Shown: positions 4,912-6,960 of the stretch, in pieces | How the letters are laid out: each line of letters begins with the position of its first letter | Position numbering within the stretch: position 1 is the first letter of the stretch | NCBI GenBank assembly: GCA_024280195.1 | Contig: JAJRQP010000145.1 | Coordinates: 1 to 6,960 of the forward strand | DNA from: Bacteroidota bacterium | GTDB taxonomy: Bacteria > Bacteroidota > Bacteroidia > Flavobacteriales_D > Crocinitomicaceae | Length of the DNA: 6,960 nt | Reading direction: 5' to 3' | Position numbers and translations under genes: made by a program | The notes under the pieces: generated by a model | What the model saw: the letters and a program-made list of their open reading frames with translations, nothing else | What the model was told of the DNA's origin: nothing | The model's database searches: none

Positions 4912-5433
4912 ATGCAAATCACCCAACTTGTTCTTGAAATCCGTAATAGTCGAAAGTTCTCCGACTACCAAGACTATTTTAAAAAGCACCCTGCCCAAAT
5001 TTCAGAACTCGTTCAATTGATTGCAAAAAATGCAGAATATCCTCTAGAAGAATATTCATCTTGGATTCTCTCACATCTAGTCAAAACGCAGAAAGAAGAA
5101 GTTCAATTGTACTACGAATTACTTGTTGACATTCTTTTAGAGAATAAAAATCAGTCTTCAAGAAGAAATGTTCTAAACACCATTCTCGGATTAGAATTGA
5201 CGGATTACAAAGAAAGTGAACTCATTGACCTGCTCATTTCCTACATTCAAGATTACGAAACAAAAGTTGCCTCACAAGTAAACTCCATGTACATTTTAGC
5301 AAAATTTGTCTTAAAACACCCTGAAATAAAAACTGAAATTTTAGAAATCATCGAACTTCATTCCGAGAAAAAAACACATTCCTACGATGCCGGGAGAAGG
5401 AAGTTTATCTATTTAACAAGAAAAATTATTTAG
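4912..5433 (+). CDS. Small all-helical HEAT-like repeat protein, function unknown
   Basis: This 173-aa cytoplasmic protein has no signal peptide or membrane span. The sequence reads as a series of amphipathic helices with short turns, for example about 3-11, 17-25, 28-40, 46-58, 62-77, 82-93, 101-113, 117-135 and 138-150, as in an alpha-alpha superhelix of the HEAT/ARM kind. It resembles a group of roughly 170-190-aa flavobacterial proteins, some misleadingly labelled adenylosuccinate lyase, that share an N-terminal R-K-F-x-x-Y and a later K-V-A-x-Q-x-N-S-M pattern (here KVASQVNSMYIL, 118-129). No catalytic motif is visible, so a protein-binding role is the most that can be suggested. It stands alone, with a -7 motif 4 nt upstream and no coupled neighbour. 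It is a real gene judging by its clean frame, lysine/glutamate-rich composition and promoter. Confidence 0.75.
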   Translation: MQITQLVLEIRNSRKFSDYQDYFKKHPAQISELVQLIAKNAEYPLEEYSSWILSHLVKTQKEEVQLYYELLVDILLENKNQSSRRNVLNTILGLELTDYKESELIDLLISYIQDYETKVASQVNSMYILAKFVLKHPEIKTEILEIIELHSEKKTHSYDAGRRKFIYLTRKII

Positions 5434-5509
5434 AATAATATTGAATATTAAATCTAAAATTCTGAATTAAAAAGTAAAAAAACACCTTGAAACAGGATCT
5501 ACCTGTTCA
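5429..5509 (+). other. Two hairpins after the HEAT-like gene, possible weak termination region
   Basis: An AT-only hairpin overlaps the TAG stop: TTTAGA 5429-5434 pairs with TCTAAA 5453-5458 around an inner TAATATT-G-AATATTA. A second hairpin, AACAGG 5491-5496 with CCTGTT 5502-5507 around ATCTA, is followed by a T-rich stretch (CGTTTTTATTTC). Neither is a textbook terminator. Apart from these and the promoter/operator near its right end, the 259 bp between the HEAT-like gene and padR show no gene, only very AT-rich sequence plus a 10-bp palindrome GTTTGCAAAC at 5595-5604. Confidence 0.3.
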
Positions 5510-5634
5510 TTTAATCGTTTTTATTTCATTCTTACTCTTTTTTTTCACAATCACTCCCCCTCTAAAAACACCTATTAAAACAACTCATTCAGAGGTTTGC
5601 AAACATTTCTATTAAAAATAATTAAAACTTTATA

Positions 5635-5676
5635 GTACTATGTATTGCATAATACAATTTAAAACCTATATCTTTG
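5635..5676 (+). promoter_or_regulatory. Promoter and probable PadR operator for the padR-pspC operon
   Basis: TTG 5645-5647 (-33) and TATCTTTG 5669-5676 (-7) are 21 nt apart and form a Bacteroidota promoter reading into padR. An inverted repeat, GTACTATG 5635-5642 and CATAATAC 5648-5655 (7 of 8 matches, 5-nt spacer), encloses the -33 TTG. The left arm is also part of the perfect 10-bp palindrome ATAGTACTAT 5632-5641. PadR proteins usually repress their own operon by binding such ATG/CAT-type inverted repeats, so PadR bound here would block the polymerase. Operator function is inferred from position and symmetry. Confidence 0.6.
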
Positions 5677-5692
5677 TATAAAACAATTGGGT

Positions 5693-6028
5693 ATGAAATT
5701 AGAAAATACCAAGGCGCAAATGCGAAAAGGAATTTTGGAATTCTGTATTCTTTCGATACTGGATAAAAAAGAAGCATACCCATCAGAGGTCATAGAAGCA
5801 TTAAAAGATGCTAAATTGATTGTAGTTGAAGGAACCCTCTACCCGCTTCTGACTAGATTGAAAAATGCAGAATTACTCACTTATCGTTGGGAAGAATCTC
5901 CATCAGGACCGCCGAGAAAATATTATTCCCTAACAAAAATGGGAAGAGCATTCTTAGAAGAACTTTCAGGAACTTGGGCAGACCTCAACAAAGCAGTTAA
6001 CAAAATCACGAAAAACAATTCAAAATGA
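5693..6028 (+). CDS. PadR family transcriptional regulator
   Basis: This 111-aa protein is of PadR subfamily-2 size: one winged helix-turn-helix domain with a short C-terminal helix for dimer formation. Seen in order are TKAQMRKGILEFCILSIL (6-23, helix 1), AYPSEVIEAL (28-37), the recognition-helix region VVEGTLYPLLTRLKNAELL (44-62), the wing YRWEESPSGPPRKYYSLT (64-81) with the family hallmark GPPRKYY, and GRAFLEELSGTWADLNKAVN (84-103). It should be a cytoplasmic DNA-binding repressor. I chose ATG 5693; a TTG at 5687 would add only two residues and has no support. Its stop overlaps the start of the PspC gene by 4 bp (ATGA), so both are one operon, probably autoregulated through the inverted repeat upstream. 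The inducing signal is unknown; the membrane partner suggests envelope stress. Confidence 0.92.
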   Translation: MKLENTKAQMRKGILEFCILSILDKKEAYPSEVIEALKDAKLIVVEGTLYPLLTRLKNAELLTYRWEESPSGPPRKYYSLTKMGRAFLEELSGTWADLNKAVNKITKNNSK

Positions 6029-6960
6029 AAAAGACAGTATCAATTAACATAAAGGGAATCAACTTCATCATTGAAGAGGATGCTTACGAATTGTTGCAAG
6101 ATTATTTGGAGCGATTAGAATCAACCTTGAAAAATGAAGAAGGTAGTCAAGAAATTATCGAAGATGTGGAACTAAGAATTGCAGAAATTTGTTCTTCAAA
6201 AGTCGTTGATAATAAATCAGTTATCGAGAAAGAAGATATTCAAGAAATATTGGCAACCCTTGGTAATCCAGAAGATTATCTTGACGAAGAAAGCGAACAT
6301 GAAAACGTAAATTATTCTTCCAGAAAAGATAAAATGACAGAAAGAAGGTTATTCCGCGACATGGAAAACGCAACAGTCGCAGGAGTATGTTCTGGTATTG
6401 CGAACTTCTTCAATATTGACGTTGTCATTATCAGAGCAATATTTGTTGTCTTCTTTTTATTCGCAGGGTTTGGTCTTCCATTATACCTCATTCTTTGGGT
6501 TATCGTTCCACAAACAAAAAGCACCATTGATAGATTAAGAATGAAAGGAAAACCAATCACCGTAGAAGCTGTTCGGGAAGAAGTTGAAAACGCAGCTGGC
6601 AAAATCAAAGATGGTTCGGTAAAGTTTGCCAATCGAATTAGAAAAGACGATGCTTACCAAAAAAGCATTTCGAGAGGAGGGAGAATTTTATCTTCTATTT
6701 TTGGACTGGGATTGATTGCTTTTGGGACGATTCTACTGGTCGTTTTAATCATATTTGGTTTGGCTGAAATGCAAGTAATTCCTGTTCATAGCAGCCAAGG
6801 ATTTCTATCCATGCAAGAGTTTGGTTCTTTGTTTCTTGCCAATCAACAAGATTACAGTCTGTTTTGGTGGGGCTCCGTTCTAGCAACCTCTTCTGCAATC
6901 TTATTTCTCATACTACTCGGTTCTATGTTCATTTTTAGACTCTATAACAAATGGGCGAAA
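6025..6960 (+). CDS. PspC domain-containing membrane protein (3' truncated by window)
   Basis: The frame opens at the ATG overlapping the padR stop and stays open to the last base, giving 312 residues without a stop, so the C-terminus lies outside. Residues 1-100 are acidic and helical (YELLQDYLERLES; IQEILATLGNPEDYL at 72-86) and resemble the N-terminal part seen before PspC in Bacteroidota proteins. The PspC domain spans about 104-163: MTERRLFRDMENATVAGVCSG, then IANFFNIDVVIIRAIF and the hydrophobic stretch ending LYLILWVIVP. A charged cytoplasmic helix (170-215) and further membrane spans at about 222-248 and 281-306 follow. In Enterobacteria PspC senses membrane stress in the phage-shock system; here there is no PspA or PspF, and the gene is paired with PadR, a recurring Bacteroidota arrangement often followed by DUF2807 genes. 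The precise role is inferred. An antisense frame at 6312-6632 is a shadow. Confidence 0.9.
   Translation, partial: MKKTVSINIKGINFIIEEDAYELLQDYLERLESTLKNEEGSQEIIEDVELRIAEICSSKVVDNKSVIEKEDIQEILATLGNPEDYLDEESEHENVNYSSRKDKMTERRLFRDMENATVAGVCSGIANFFNIDVVIIRAIFVVFFLFAGFGLPLYLILWVIVPQTKSTIDRLRMKGKPITVEAVREEVENAAGKIKDGSVKFANRIRKDDAYQKSISRGGRILSSIFGLGLIAFGTILLVVLIIFGLAEMQVIPVHSSQGFLSMQEFGSLFLANQQDYSLFWWGSVLATSSAILFLILLGSMFIFRLYNKWAK

Noticed and set aside
6312..6632. Minus-strand frame of 106 codons
   Set aside because: It is antisense to the PspC domain coding region, which has a clear family match on the plus strand.

Overview
The window looks like chromosomal DNA of a member of the Bacteroidota, most likely order Flavobacteriales. 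The reasons are the low GC content, the general lack of Shine-Dalgarno sites, several promoters of the Bacteroidota type (TAnnTTTG at about -7), and gene families typical of that group: a pRiA4b ORF-3-like protein with an acidic tail, a GldL-like MHWP membrane protein, a lone sucD, and a PadR/PspC pair. The genus cannot be fixed from the sequence alone.

Layout, left to right. (1) 1-252 is the 3' end of a pRiA4b ORF-3 / 'IS1096 passenger TnpR' family gene. (2) 311-1545 is a two-gene unit: a polytopic membrane protein with a TTG start and a class I SAM-dependent methyltransferase 8 bp downstream. It ends in a perfect 58-bp palindrome that starts on the base after the stop codon. (3) 1625-2952 is a translationally coupled pair (ATGA overlap): an exported TraB/GumN-family protein and a small FKBP-type prolyl isomerase lipoprotein. 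A purine/pyrimidine-skewed nested inverted repeat follows. (4) 3169-4047 is sucD (succinate-CoA ligase alpha subunit, TCA cycle) with its own promoter and a strong hairpin terminator whose T-tract touches the first base of tRNA-Pro(GGG). (5) 4188-4844, on the minus strand, is a DUF2459/TIGR02117-like membrane-anchored protein that converges on the tRNA. (6) 4912-5433 is a small all-helical, HEAT-like protein transcribed divergently from it. (7) 5635-6960 is a PadR regulator with an inverted-repeat operator over its own promoter, overlapping by 4 bp a PspC-domain membrane protein that runs off the right edge.

The genes form several small, mostly housekeeping or envelope-related units; they do not make one pathway. 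I see no transposase, phage gene, CRISPR array or defence locus, and I do not claim a new biological system. The signals most worth checking are the 58-bp perfect palindrome at 1546-1603, two promoters placed exactly 4 nt before an ATG (suggesting leaderless mRNAs), the PadR operator, and the terminator-tRNA junction with no gap.
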